NCBI RefSeq assembly: GCF_900114385.1 | Contig: NZ_FOSW01000012.1 | Coordinates: 104,405-168,404, forward strand | DNA: 64,000 bases | Direction of reading: 5' to 3' | DNA from: Geodermatophilus ruber | GTDB taxonomy: Bacteria > Actinomycetota > Actinomycetes > Mycobacteriales > Geodermatophilaceae | Shown here: positions 49,221-60,861 of the stretch, one piece after another | Layout of the letters: every line of letters starts with the position of its first letter | How positions within the stretch are numbered: the first letter of the stretch is position 1 | Translations under genes and position numbers: made by a program | The notes under the pieces: model-generated | What the model was told of the DNA's origin: nothing | Databases searched by the model: none | Seen by the model: only the letters and a program-made list of their open reading frames with translations

Positions 49221-50078
49221 TCAGCCGATCCGCTGCCAGGTCCCGCAGCGCTCGGAGGCGAACGCGACGTCGGAGGCCCGGATCGTCACGGTGGCATCCC
49301 CGGCGCCGATCCCGTTGGTGATGATCTCGTCGAAGTCACCGGAGAGCCCGGACCGCCGCTCCCAGTAGCAGTCCTCGGGGCTGCTGGCGCGGTAGGTGCC
49401 CGGGGCCACCTCCGCGCCGACGAGGCGGACCCCGCTGCCCGGGAAGCCGCCGTCCTCCGCCTGCTTCTCCAGTACCGCCACGGCGTCCTCGCGGGCGGCC
49501 AGCTCGCCCTCCCGGCTGTCCAGCTCGGCCGCCCGCGCGTCGAGCGCGGCCTGCCGGGCGCCGTTCTCCGCCTCCACCGCGGCCTGCGCGTCCGCGCGCG
49601 CGGTCGCGACGTCCTCCTCGGCCCGGGCGCGCACGTCGGCCACCTCGCGCTCGAGGTCGGTCACCTCGCCCTGCAGCCCCTCCACCTCGGCGTCGAGCGC
49701 GTCCACCCGGGCCTGGTCGTCGGCGGCGAGCACCCCGATCGCGACGCCGCCGCCCAACCCGACGGTCAGGACGCCGGCGACCAGCGCCGCCACGGGCCAC
49801 CACCGGCGGCGCGGAGCGGGAGCCGCTCCGGCCTGGGCCGGCGGCGGGGCCCCGAGCGGCCGGGCGGGGGCCCCGGGCACCTCCCAGACGACCGTCGGGG
49901 TCCAGGCCGGCGGCCCCTGCTCGGCCACTCCCGGTCCGGTCCAGGCCGGCGGCACGGTCCCGCCGGCCGTGCCCGACCACGCCGGGGCGCCGTCCGCCGG
50001 CGGGACCGGGGGTGCCCATCCGGCCCCCGCCGTCCCCGTCCCGGCGTCGTCCCGTCCTGCGTCCACTGCCGCCCCCAT
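49221..50078 (-). CDS. Membrane-anchored coiled-coil protein with C-terminal extracellular domain
   Basis: 285 residues. A Pro/Gly/Ala-rich cytosolic N-terminus (1-90) leads to a Trp-flanked membrane helix (about 94-118), then a heptad-rich coiled coil (about 121-208). A compact domain ends the protein (VAPGTYRASSPEDCYWERRSGLSGDFDEI, later SERCGTW). The two Cys of that domain probably form a disulfide outside the cell. This terminal domain occurs in many actinobacterial and Bacillus envelope proteins. Function unknown. It sits between atpD and atpC. Confidence 0.82.
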   Translation of the reverse strand: MGAAVDAGRDDAGTGTAGAGWAPPVPPADGAPAWSGTAGGTVPPAWTGPGVAEQGPPAWTPTVVWEVPGAPARPLGAPPPAQAGAAPAPRRRWWPVAALVAGVLTVGLGGGVAIGVLAADDQARVDALDAEVEGLQGEVTDLEREVADVRARAEEDVATARADAQAAVEAENGARQAALDARAAELDSREGELAAREDAVAVLEKQAEDGGFPGSGVRLVGAEVAPGTYRASSPEDCYWERRSGLSGDFDEIITNGIGAGDATVTIRASDVAFASERCGTWQRIG

Positions 50079-50152
50079 CCGGTCCCCGGCTCCGACAGCC
50101 GGGCGAAGGCATCCTCATCGGTACCGGGACCCGCCGATCCCCGACACGCAGA

Positions 50153-50184
50153 ACGGCCGGACCCCCGCGAGGGGATCCGGCCGT
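50153..50184 (-). terminator. Hairpin directly downstream of atpD
   Basis: ACGGCCGGA and TCCGGCCGT pair (50153-50161 with 50176-50184), and four more GC pairs extend the stem inward past one mismatch. It lies 22 bases past the atpD stop and would end the main ATP synthase transcript before atpC. Confidence 0.75.
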
Positions 50185-50205
50185 CCGGTGTGCGAGTGAG
50201 CGAGC

Positions 50206-51693
<1,488 letters not shown>

Positions 51694-51727
51694 TCAGTGT
51701 CCCCGGCGCGCCGCGGCCGGGTCGTGA

Positions 51728-52699
51728 TCAGTCGTCGGCGCCGGCCGACACGAGCGCGTCGGCACCGCCGACGATCTCGCTGATCTCCTGGGTGATCTCG
51801 GCCTGGCGGGCCTGGTTGGCCTGCCGGGAGAGGTTCTTGGCCAGCTCCTCGGCGTTGTCCGAGGCCGACTTCATCGCCCGCCGCCGGGACGCCGACTCCG
51901 AGGCCGCGGCCTCGAGCATCGCCGCGTAGATGCGGGTGGTGACGTACTTGGGCAGCAGCGCGTCGAGCAGCGCCTCGGCCGAGGGCTCGAACTCGTAGGA
52001 GGTCGGCACGCCGCTGTCGCCGGTGACGCCCTGCTCGCGCTCCTCCCGCTCGTAGTCGAACTCCTCGACCTCCTCGACCTCCAGCGGAGCCATCCGCTTG
52101 GCGACCGGGACCTGCGAGAGCAGCGAGCGGAACTCGGTGTAGACGATGTGCAGCTCGTCCACGCCGGCGATGCCGTCCTCACCGGGGCCGCCGTCCTCGT
52201 CGTCCTCACCGGCGGTGAAGGCGGCGATGAGCTCCTCCCCCACCCGCTGGGCGTCGGGGTAGGACGGCTGCTCGGAGAAGCCGGTGAAGGTGTCGGCCAT
52301 CTCGCGGTGACGGAAGGAGTAGTAGGTCTCCCCCTTCCGGCCGACCACGTAGAGGACCGGCTCCTTGCCCTCCTGCCGCAGCAACGAGAGCAGTTCCTCC
52401 GTGCGACGCAGCACGTTCACGTTGTACGAGCCGGCGAACCCGCGGTCGGAGGTGATCACGAGGACTGCCGCGCGGCGCGGGTTCTGCCGCTCGGTCAGCA
52501 ACGGGTGGTCCAGCGATGCCGAGGACGCCAGCGCCGACAGCACGCGGGTGATCTCCCGGGCGTAGGGCTTGGACGCCTCCACCCGGGCCTGGGCGCGCAC
52601 GATGCGGGCACCGGCGATCAGCTCCTGCGCCGAGAAGATCTTCTTCGTCGACTGCGTGGAGCGGATGCGGCGCCGCAGCGCGCGGAGGTTGCCGGCCAC
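51728..52699 (-). CDS. atpG: ATP synthase F1 gamma subunit
   Basis: 323 residues. The central rotor shaft: N-terminal helix [18 protein letters not shown] and C-terminal helix ([30 protein letters not shown]) are diagnostic. The middle has an acidic insert ([12 protein letters not shown]), typical of actinobacterial gamma subunits. GTG 52699 lies two bases after the atpA stop. It is the third-last gene before the terminator. Confidence 0.97.
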   Translation of the reverse strand: MAGNLRALRRRIRSTQSTKKIFSAQELIAGARIVRAQARVEASKPYAREITRVLSALASSASLDHPLLTERQNPRRAAVLVITSDRGFAGSYNVNVLRRTEELLSLLRQEGKEPVLYVVGRKGETYYSFRHREMADTFTGFSEQPSYPDAQRVGEELIAAFTAGEDDEDGGPGEDGIAGVDELHIVYTEFRSLLSQVPVAKRMAPLEVEEVEEFDYEREEREQGVTGDSGVPTSYEFEPSAEALLDALLPKYVTTRIYAAMLEAAASESASRRRAMKSASDNAEELAKNLSRQANQARQAEITQEISEIVGGADALVSAGADD

Positions 52700-52701
52700 G
52701 G

Positions 52702-54339
<1,638 letters not shown>

Positions 54340-54412
54340 GGGTCTGCGTCCTCTTCCCTGATGGGGTGGTGTCTGTCTGCTGGACTGGGGCTCGGTGCGC
54401 GGTCCGCCGGCC

Positions 54413-55231
54413 TCAGCCGGCGAGCCGGCGGCCGGCGGCCTCGAGACGGTGGGCGATGCTGCCGTCGATCAGCTCGTCACCGACGCGGATGAGCAGGCCG
54501 CCGAGGATCTCCGGGTCCACGGTGACCTGCAGCTCGATCGCCCGTCCGTAGAGGCGTCCGAGCACGTCGGTGAGCCGGCGCTGCTGCACGGCGGTGAGCG
54601 GAACGGCACTAGTGACGCGCGCGACCGACCGGCCCCGCCGGCTGGCCGCCACCTCCGAGAGCCGCTCGATGACCACCTCGGCGGTGCTGACCTGCCCGCT
54701 GGTGAGGTGGTTGCGCAGCAGGAGCGCGGTGATCGGGCTGACCCGCCCGGACAGCAGCCGGTCGAGCAGCGCGGCCTTGCCGGCCGCCGGGACCAACCGG
54801 TCGCCGAGGATCTGCGACAGCTGCAGGTCCCCGGCCACGATCCGGCCGAACCGGAACAGCTCGTCCTCGACCCCGTCCAGCTCCCCCTGCACCGCAGCCG
54901 CAGCCAGGGCGGCGTCGGTGGCGAGGGACATCACGGCCTCCACCAGGTCCCGCGGGCGCGACCAGCGCTGCCGTGCCACCGTCTCGACCAGGTCCAGGGC
55001 CGGCTCGGCGATCTTGCCGCCGAAGACCTGGCGGGCCAGGCCGGCCCGGTCGGCCGGCTTGACCGACGGGTCCGACAGCGCCCGGCGCAGCGTGACCTGC
55101 TCGTCGAGCACCCGCGCGACGGCGAACAGCTCGTCGGCGAGGGCGAGCAGCGCGGGGCCGGTCGCCCCCTGGGTCCGCTCGGCCAGGCGCTCGCGCGCCT
55201 GCGCGAGCGCCTCCCGGCTGGAGGCATCCAT
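54413..55231 (-). CDS. atpH: ATP synthase F1 delta subunit
   Basis: 272 residues, the actinobacterial long form of delta, joining the stator stalk to F1. The C-terminal half has the conserved delta signature region ([42 protein letters not shown]). The N-terminal half is helical. ATG 55231 overlaps the last base of the atpF stop. It is not fused to the b subunit, unlike the mycobacterial b-delta fusion. Confidence 0.96.
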   Translation of the reverse strand: MDASSREALAQARERLAERTQGATGPALLALADELFAVARVLDEQVTLRRALSDPSVKPADRAGLARQVFGGKIAEPALDLVETVARQRWSRPRDLVEAVMSLATDAALAAAAVQGELDGVEDELFRFGRIVAGDLQLSQILGDRLVPAAGKAALLDRLLSGRVSPITALLLRNHLTSGQVSTAEVVIERLSEVAASRRGRSVARVTSAVPLTAVQQRRLTDVLGRLYGRAIELQVTVDPEILGGLLIRVGDELIDGSIAHRLEAAGRRLAG

Positions 55232-55809
55232 CAGCGGTTGCCCTCCGGGACGTACACCGAGCTGCCGGGGCGGCCGTCGGGCGAGCCGGCGGCCATGCCG
55301 TCGAGCTGGTCGAGGAACCGGTCGACCGTGCCGCTGCGCCGGGCCTCGTCCTCGAGGGACTCACCGACGATGCGGCCGGCGAGGTCGACGGCGAGCGCAC
55401 CGATCTGCCCGCGCAGCTCGTTGATCACCTGCTGGCGCGAGGCCGCGAGCTGCTCCTCGCCGCGGGCGATGATCCGCGCGGACTCCTGCTGGGCCTGGAC
55501 CCGCAGCTCCTCCAGGATCTGCTGACCCTCCGCGCGGGCCTGGTCCCGGATCTGTGCCGCCTCGGTGCGTGCCTCGGCGAGCTGGGCGCGGTACTGCTCC
55601 AGCGCTTCTCTGGCCTCGGCCTGCATCGCCTCGGCGCGCTCGATGCCGCCCTCGATGGCTTCCCGGCGAGCACGGAAGACCTGCTCGAAGCGCGGCGCGA
55701 CGAACTTGAACATCACCAGCAGCACGATCGCGAAGGCGATCAGCCCGATGATGATCTCGCCGAGCGGCGGGATGAGCGGGTTGGCGCTCTCCGCAGCGAG
55801 AATGCTCAT
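55231..55809 (-). CDS. atpF: ATP synthase F0 b subunit
   Basis: 192 residues. One N-terminal membrane helix (IIIGLIAFAIVLLVMFKFVAP) then a long charged helix forming the peripheral stalk (FRARREAIEGGIERAEAMQAEA and on). Stop overlaps the atpH start by one base, so the two are translationally coupled. Confidence 0.97.
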   Translation of the reverse strand: MSILAAESANPLIPPLGEIIIGLIAFAIVLLVMFKFVAPRFEQVFRARREAIEGGIERAEAMQAEAREALEQYRAQLAEARTEAAQIRDQARAEGQQILEELRVQAQQESARIIARGEEQLAASRQQVINELRGQIGALAVDLAGRIVGESLEDEARRSGTVDRFLDQLDGMAAGSPDGRPGSSVYVPEGNR

Positions 55810-55858
55810 GCTCTCAGTGTCCCTGTCTGGAGTCGGTGCCTGTACTCAGGCGGACGAA

Positions 55859-56086
55859 TCAGGTCCCGAAGACGAAGGGGACGACGAAGCCGATCAGCGC
55901 CAGCGCCTCGGAGAGGGCGAACCCGAGGAACGCGTAGGTGCGGGTCAGACCGGCGGACTCGGGCTGCCGGGCGGTCGCCTGGATGTAGGCGGCCCAGACG
56001 ATGCCGACGCCGATGCCCGGGCCGATGGCGGCGAGACCGTAGCCGACCGAGCCGATGCTGCCGGTCAGTTCTGCCAGAACGTCCAT
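55859..56086 (-). CDS. atpE: ATP synthase F0 c subunit
   Basis: 75 residues, two membrane helices. The Gly-rich first helix has G-P-G-I-G-V-G (22-28). The second helix carries the ion-binding carboxylate E60 in F-A-L-S-E-A-L-A-L-I. It forms the rotor ring that couples proton flow to rotation. This is the target of bedaquiline in mycobacteria; sensitivity here is not inferable. Confidence 0.97.
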   Translation of the reverse strand: MDVLAELTGSIGSVGYGLAAIGPGIGVGIVWAAYIQATARQPESAGLTRTYAFLGFALSEALALIGFVVPFVFGT

Positions 56087-56196
56087 TGCGGGGTGTTCCT
56101 CCTCTGTCGTCGCCCGGCGGTCGCCGGGCGGCTGGCGGGGTCGTGCAGGTGGAGCAGGTGGTGCAGATCAGGGGTGGTGCCGGGTGCCGACGGCCG

Positions 56197-57024
56197 TCAG
56201 TGCTCGGCCTCGATGGACCCGTTGAGGTAGGTCCCCATCAGGACGGTGAAGACATACGCCTGCAGGAAGATGACCAGCAGCTCGAAGAAGGTCATCACGA
56301 TCGCCATCAGGGCCGAGATCGGGCCGAAGACCGCCGAGAAGTTGCCGACCGTGAACAGGTAGGTCGCGCCGAGCGCGAAGACCACCAGGAGCATGTGGCC
56401 GGCGAACATGTTCGCGAAGAGTCGGACGGCGAGGGTGAAGGGCCGGACGACGAAGTTCTGCAGGATCTCGATCGGCGTCACCAGGATGTACATCGGCTTC
56501 GGGACGCCGGGCAGGAAGAGGATGTCCTTGAAGTACTTGCCGGCACCCTGCTCTCGGATGCCGACCCAGATGTAGAGCACCCAGCAGATCGCCGCGAGGA
56601 CGAGCGGGAAGGCGAACTTAGACATCGGCGAGATCTGGGCGAACGGGATGATCGCCATCAGGTTGTTCGCCAGGATGAAGAAGAACAGCGAGGCGAGGAA
56701 CGGCGCGAACGGCAGCCCCTTGGGGCCGACCACGTCGCGGGCGACGCCGTCGCGGATCAGCGAGTAGCCGGTCTCCCCGAGGTACTGCAGCTTGCCCGGC
56801 ACGATCTGCGGCTTGCGTACCGCGGCGACCAGGAAGGCGATCATCGCGAGGGTCGCGATCCACAGGATGATCGTGATCCGGGTGATCTCGAAGTCCACAC
56901 CCAGGAGCGAGAAGGTGGCCACCGGCTCCGGGTAGAACTCGCTGAGCCCCGGGGCGACGAAGCCGCCGCCGGGGTCGCTCTCGACAGCGAGCACGCTGCC
57001 GCGCTCGAGGGCGCTGGAGGTCAC
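56197..57024 (-). CDS. atpB: ATP synthase F0 a subunit
   Basis: 275 residues. The stator channel protein has five to six helices and the essential Arg 201 in T-L-A-V-R-L-F-A-N-M-F-A-G-H. The end (AYVFTVLMGTYLNGSI) is canonical. GTG 57024 is preceded by GAAGGGA and overlaps the stop of the upstream small gene as GTGA. A longer frame upstream (to 57198) is a shadow of that small gene. Confidence 0.96.
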   Translation of the reverse strand: MTSSALERGSVLAVESDPGGGFVAPGLSEFYPEPVATFSLLGVDFEITRITIILWIATLAMIAFLVAAVRKPQIVPGKLQYLGETGYSLIRDGVARDVVGPKGLPFAPFLASLFFFILANNLMAIIPFAQISPMSKFAFPLVLAAICWVLYIWVGIREQGAGKYFKDILFLPGVPKPMYILVTPIEILQNFVVRPFTLAVRLFANMFAGHMLLVVFALGATYLFTVGNFSAVFGPISALMAIVMTFFELLVIFLQAYVFTVLMGTYLNGSIEAEH

Positions 57025-57350
57025 CGTTGTCCCTTCTGCGTCCTGGGCCGGCTCCGTCGTCCGCCCGGGGTCGTGCGTGTTGGCCGCCGTCCCGCGGGGG
57101 GCGGGTCGGCGGCTCCGTACCGGGCCACCACCAGGTAGATGGCGACCGCCATGCCGAAGATGATGCCGACCGGGAAGAACACCCGCGTGTCCAGCCACTG
57201 GTCAAGCAGCCACCCGGCCCCGCCCCACACGGCCATCCCGGAAATCATCGTCCCGATGACCGCATAGCCCGTCTCGGCACCACTGCCCTGCCGTGCCGGA
57301 CTCGCAGGTCGGGGCCGAGAGCCCCCGCGTGCGGGGTTGTCCTCGGCCAT
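57021..57350 (-). CDS. atpZ: AtpZ/AtpI-family small membrane protein
   Basis: 109 residues with two membrane helices (GYAVIGTMISGMAVWGGAGWLLD; VGIIFGMAVAIYLVVARYG) separated by a short loop with the family's L-D-x-W-L-D-T. Basic Pro/Arg-rich ends. Members help assemble the c-ring or form a magnesium/calcium channel with AtpI. GTGA overlap with atpB places it at the head of the F0 genes. Confidence 0.87.
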   Translation of the reverse strand: MAEDNPARGGSRPRPASPARQGSGAETGYAVIGTMISGMAVWGGAGWLLDQWLDTRVFFPVGIIFGMAVAIYLVVARYGAADPPPAGRRPTRTTPGGRRSRPRTQKGQR

Positions 57351-57364
57351 CGGTGCGGAGACTA

Positions 57365-57850
57365 TCAGCCGCGTGTTCGGGGCCCGTCCGGGTCCATGCG
57401 TTCGGGGGAATCGGGGGCCTCCCGCGGGGGCGCGGGCGGCTGGACGTAGTAGAGCGGCCGGCTCCAGACCCAGCGCAGTTGCACCGCGCTCCACAGCAGC
57501 GCCCCGGCGACGACGGTCCAGGCCATCGTCAGCCGGTCGAGCCACCCGTCCTCGGGGAGCGCGTTCAGCACGGCGAAGAGCACCAGCGCCTTCACGAAGA
57601 ACGCTCCCAGCGCCGCCGGCAGGGTGAAGGTGTCGTTGATCCGCCCGGCCCAGGCCACGACCACACCGGAGACGACGAAGAACGCGGTGACCACCACGGC
57701 GCCCACGAGCACGCCGACGGCGTCGGCCCAGCCGGCGACGAGCCCGGTGACCGGCGCGGCCACGGCAGTCACCGCCGCGGCGACCAGGGCACCGACCCGC
57801 AGGAAGGACAGGTCCCACGGGGCATCGGACGGTGCGGGCGAGGTGCTCAC
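57365..57850 (-). CDS. AtpI-like membrane protein at the start of the atp operon
   Basis: 161 residues with four probable membrane helices (about 20-40, 44-64, 78-98 and 108-126) and a disordered C-terminus. Its position before atpZ-atpB and its size fit the ATP synthase protein I-like genes of actinobacteria, but sequence similarity is not strong to my eye. GTG 57850 has AAGGAG four bases upstream and overlaps the wecA stop as GTGA. It may thus be cotranscribed with wecA. Confidence 0.75.
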   Translation of the reverse strand: MSTSPAPSDAPWDLSFLRVGALVAAAVTAVAAPVTGLVAGWADAVGVLVGAVVVTAFFVVSGVVVAWAGRINDTFTLPAALGAFFVKALVLFAVLNALPEDGWLDRLTMAWTVVAGALLWSAVQLRWVWSRPLYYVQPPAPPREAPDSPERMDPDGPRTRG

Positions 57851-59127
57851 CGGACTCCTTGACTGGCGCCGGCGGCACGCGGCGCCGGCTCGGTGGTGAG
57901 GGGCCGGACGCGGCCGGCCGACGGCTCGGAGGTGTCCGGCGGGAGCGCCCGCGAGCCGCGCGCGCTGGGGTGATCGGCCCTGCTGCGCTCCCGCTGGGCG
58001 GCCTGCTCCGCCGCGCGCAGCTCCCGGGCATCTCGGCGGGCGTGGGGGCTGAGCACGACGACGACGCCGATGACGAGCAGCACTCCGATGGCGATCAGCA
58101 GCTCGGCCGTGCCCCCGGTGATGGACAGCGCCACCGCGCCGAAGGACAGCAGCGCCGCCCAGAAGTACATGACCAGCACCGCCCGGCGGTGCGAGTGCCC
58201 GATGGACAGCAGCCGGTGGTGCAGGTGCATCTTGTCCGGCGAGAACGGCGAGCGCCCGCGGCGGGTCCGCCGGATGACGGCCATCACCAGGTCGATGAAC
58301 GGGATGAACAGGACCGCGACCGGGACGAGCAGCGGCAGGGCCAGCGGCAGCAGGCTGGCGGCCGAGTCGAAGGACTGGGGGTCCACCCGGCCCGTGGCGG
58401 TCACCGCGGCCGCGGAGAGCATGAGGCCGACCAGCATCGAGCCGGAGTCGCCCATGAAGATCCGCGCGGGGCTGAAGTTGTGCGGCAGGAAGCCCAGGCA
58501 CGCCCCGGCCAGGACGGCGGTGATCAGCGCCGGGGCGCTGGCGATGTCGTCGTAGCCGACCAGGCCGAGGTTGTAGCTGTAGGCGAAGAAGGCGAGCGCG
58601 GCGACGGCCGAGACCCCGGCAGCGAGCCCGTCGAGCCCGTCGATGAAGTTGAGCGCGTTGACCGTGAGGACGGTCAACAGGATGGTCAGCGGCACTCCGA
58701 TCGAGGGCCCGAGCGACAACGTGCCGATGTCGGCGACCGGCAGGAACACGAACGCCAGCTGGACGCCGAGCAGCACCATCACGCCCGCGGCGGCGATCTG
58801 CCCGGTCAGCTTGGTCAGCGCGTCCAGGCCGAACTTGTCGTCCAGGACGCCGAGGGCGCAGATGAGGCCGCCGGCGACGAGCACCGCCGCGGTCTGCGAG
58901 TCCTCGAAGGTGCGCTGCAGGGCCGGGAGCCGGGTCGCCACCAGCACCGCCGCGGCGACGCCCAGGTACATGGCCACGCCACCGCCCCGCGGGGTCGGGA
59001 TGACGTGCACGTCGCGATCGCGCGGTGCCGCCATCATCCGCAGCCGGATCGCCGCCATCCGCACCACCGGGGTGGCCAGGAAGGTGACCAGCCCCGCGGT
59101 CAGCAGGACGACGATGTACTCACGCAT
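57847..59127 (-). CDS. wecA: Undecaprenyl-phosphate GlcNAc-1-phosphate transferase
   Basis: 426 residues. A polytopic enzyme of the WecA/MraY family that starts envelope glycan (arabinogalactan linker, teichoic or O-antigen-like) synthesis on the lipid carrier. Motifs: L-D-D-K, N-F-I-D-G-L-D-G-L-A-A-G, F-M-G-D-S-G-S-M and the H-L-H-H-R-L loop. A basic, Pro-rich cytosolic tail of about 85 residues ends it. The start has no ribosome-binding site of its own; a 23-codon leader ends three bases upstream. Confidence 0.93.
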   Translation of the reverse strand: MREYIVVLLTAGLVTFLATPVVRMAAIRLRMMAAPRDRDVHVIPTPRGGGVAMYLGVAAAVLVATRLPALQRTFEDSQTAAVLVAGGLICALGVLDDKFGLDALTKLTGQIAAAGVMVLLGVQLAFVFLPVADIGTLSLGPSIGVPLTILLTVLTVNALNFIDGLDGLAAGVSAVAALAFFAYSYNLGLVGYDDIASAPALITAVLAGACLGFLPHNFSPARIFMGDSGSMLVGLMLSAAAVTATGRVDPQSFDSAASLLPLALPLLVPVAVLFIPFIDLVMAVIRRTRRGRSPFSPDKMHLHHRLLSIGHSHRRAVLVMYFWAALLSFGAVALSITGGTAELLIAIGVLLVIGVVVVLSPHARRDARELRAAEQAAQRERSRADHPSARGSRALPPDTSEPSAGRVRPLTTEPAPRAAGASQGVR

Positions 59128-59130
59128 GGC

Positions 59131-59202
59131 TCAGGCGGGGGCGGCCAGGAACGCGACCGAGGGGGCGCGCCCGGCATGGGGGCGCCCGGCGGGCGTGCTC
59201 AT
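59131..59202 (-). CDS. Possible 23-residue leader peptide of wecA
   Basis: A tiny frame from ATG 59202 (MSTPAGRPHAGRAPSVAFLAAPA) stops three bases before the wecA ATG. Its start has AGGAG ten bases upstream, whereas wecA has no such site, so translational coupling is plausible. The peptide is too short to judge by composition. This is inference from position only. Confidence 0.35.
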   Translation of the reverse strand: MSTPAGRPHAGRAPSVAFLAAPA

Positions 59203-59310
59203 CGCGGCGGAACTCCTGGCGTGGGACGGCGAACGATCCTCCCACGGTATCGCCCCGGGCCCCGCCTGACCGGGAGCGCGCGACTACCGCGGCCGCGCCC
59301 TCGGCGTTCC

Positions 59311-59344
59311 CGAGCCTGCGAGGGGCCCCGGGAGGGGTCCCTGC
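59311..59344. repeat. Dispersed hairpin element, copy C (after tsaC)
   Basis: CGAGCCTGCGAGGGG (59311-59325) is identical to part of copy A and is followed by GGCCCCGGGAGGGGTCC, which nearly matches 10751-10766. It lies directly beyond the tsaC stop. Probably a degenerate or truncated copy serving as terminator. Confidence 0.45.
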
Positions 59345-60004
59345 TCAATCCGTGAGCTCGGGCACGACCTCGCGCAGCCGCTCGACCGGCAGCGCCCCGA
59401 TCCGGAGCACGCGCGGGACGGGTCCGGTGCAGTCGACGATCGTGCTCGGCGCCGATGTCGCCCGCGGCCCGCCGTCGAGGACGACGGCCGCGTGCATGCC
59501 CAGCTGCGCGATCGCGGCGTCCGCGGTCGTGGCGGCCGGCCGGCCCGACCGGTTGGCGCTGGAGACGGCCAGCGGCCCGGTCCGGCGCAGCAGGTCGCGG
59601 GCGATGTCGTCATCCGGCAGCCGCACCGCGACCGTGCCCTCGGCGTCACCGAGGTCCCAGGCCAGCGAGGGCGCGTGCTCGAGCACGAGCGTGAGCCCGC
59701 CGGGCCAGAACGCCTCGGCCAGCCGGGTCGCCACCAGCGGCGTGGTCAGCACGAGACCGGCCAGCGTGGAGGCCTCCCCGACCAGCACGGGCACCGGCAT
59801 CGTGCGGCCGCGGTTCTTGGCGGCCAGCAGCCCGGTGACGGCGGACGGCGTGAAGGCGTCCGCGGCGACGCCGTACACGGTGTCGGTGGGCAGCAGGACG
59901 AGGTCGCCGCGGGCGATGGCGGCGGCCGCGGCAGCCAGGCCGGCCGCGCGGGCCTCGGGGTCGGAGCAGTCGTAGACGTCGGCCACGGACGGCGAGTCTG
60001 TCAT
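59345..60004 (-). CDS. tsaC: L-threonylcarbamoyladenylate synthase
   Basis: 219 residues, Sua5/YrdC/TsaC fold. It makes threonylcarbamoyl-AMP from Thr, bicarbonate and ATP for the universal t6A37 tRNA modification. Conserved features: L-L-P-T-D-T-V-Y-G-V, the K-N-R-G-R-T-M-P-V loop, and P-L-A-V-S-S-A-N-x-S-G. ATG 60004 overlaps the prmC stop (ATGA). Confidence 0.95.
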   Translation of the reverse strand: MTDSPSVADVYDCSDPEARAAGLAAAAAAIARGDLVLLPTDTVYGVAADAFTPSAVTGLLAAKNRGRTMPVPVLVGEASTLAGLVLTTPLVATRLAEAFWPGGLTLVLEHAPSLAWDLGDAEGTVAVRLPDDDIARDLLRRTGPLAVSSANRSGRPAATTADAAIAQLGMHAAVVLDGGPRATSAPSTIVDCTGPVPRVLRIGALPVERLREVVPELTD

Positions 60005-60861
60005 CCCGCGGCGCGCCGGGCCGTCGTGTACCTCGGCCGGCCGGCCAGGTCGGGGTGGTCGGCGACGTCGGTGAAGCCGCCGTGCGCGCGCACGAGCGCG
60101 GGCACGGCACTGCCCTGCTGGTCGGCGTGCTCGATGCCGAGCCACCCGCCGGGCCGGAGCAACCGGGCGGCGGTCACCAGCAGCCCGCGAACGACGTCGA
60201 GCCCGTCGGGGCCGCCCCACAGCGCCAGCGGCGGGTCGTGGTCGGCGACCTCCCGCGGCACGACGGCGCCGTCCGGGACGTACGGCGGGTTGGAGACGAC
60301 GACGTCGACGGCGCCGTCCAGCTCGCGCAGCAGGTGCGGGTCGGTCATGTCGCCGGAGATCACCTCGACCGGGGTGTCCCCCGCCGCGGCGCGCACGGCG
60401 GCGTTGTGCCGGGTCCACTCGATCGCGCTGATGTCCCGCTCCACGGCTGTGACGCGGGCGGCGGGGTGCTCGTGTGCGACCGACAGCGCGATGGCCCCCG
60501 AACCGGCCCCCAGGTCGACGACGACGGGGGCGTCGGTGGCGGCCAGCCGGTCCAGCGCCCAGCCGGCCAGCTGCTCGGTCTCGGGGCGGGGCACGAACAC
60601 GCCGGGCCCGACCGACAGCTCCAGATGGCGGAACGCCGCCCGGCCGGTGAGGTGCTGCAGCGGCACGCGGTCGGCGCGCTGCCCGACGAGGGCCGCGAAG
60701 CGGGTGGCCGCGTCGTCCGGCACCGCGGCGGCCGTGAGCAGCCCGGTGCGGGTCACGCCGAGGACGTGGGCGAGCAGCAGCTCGGCGTCCACCCGCGGGG
60801 ACTCGACCCCGGCCTCGGCGAGCCGCCGCGCCGCCTCGGCGAGGAGCGTGCGGGGGCTCAG
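60001..60861 (-). CDS. prmC: Release factor glutamine methyltransferase (probable CTG start)
   Basis: 286 residues from a CTG at 60861. It methylates the GGQ glutamine of release factors, here the adjacent prfA product. R-P-E-T-E (92-96), D-L-G-A-G-S-G (116-122) and N-P-P-Y (191-194) are the family hallmarks. The first conserved helix ([20 protein letters not shown]) lies upstream of the first GTG (60792) and no ATG, GTG or TTG precedes it before the prfA stop. CTG 60861 overlaps that stop as CTGA and restores the full family length. Start by inference; identity secure. Confidence 0.9.
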   Translation of the reverse strand: MSPRTLLAEAARRLAEAGVESPRVDAELLLAHVLGVTRTGLLTAAAVPDDAATRFAALVGQRADRVPLQHLTGRAAFRHLELSVGPGVFVPRPETEQLAGWALDRLAATDAPVVVDLGAGSGAIALSVAHEHPAARVTAVERDISAIEWTRHNAAVRAAAGDTPVEVISGDMTDPHLLRELDGAVDVVVSNPPYVPDGAVVPREVADHDPPLALWGGPDGLDVVRGLLVTAARLLRPGGWLGIEHADQQGSAVPALVRAHGGFTDVADHPDLAGRPRYTTARRAAG

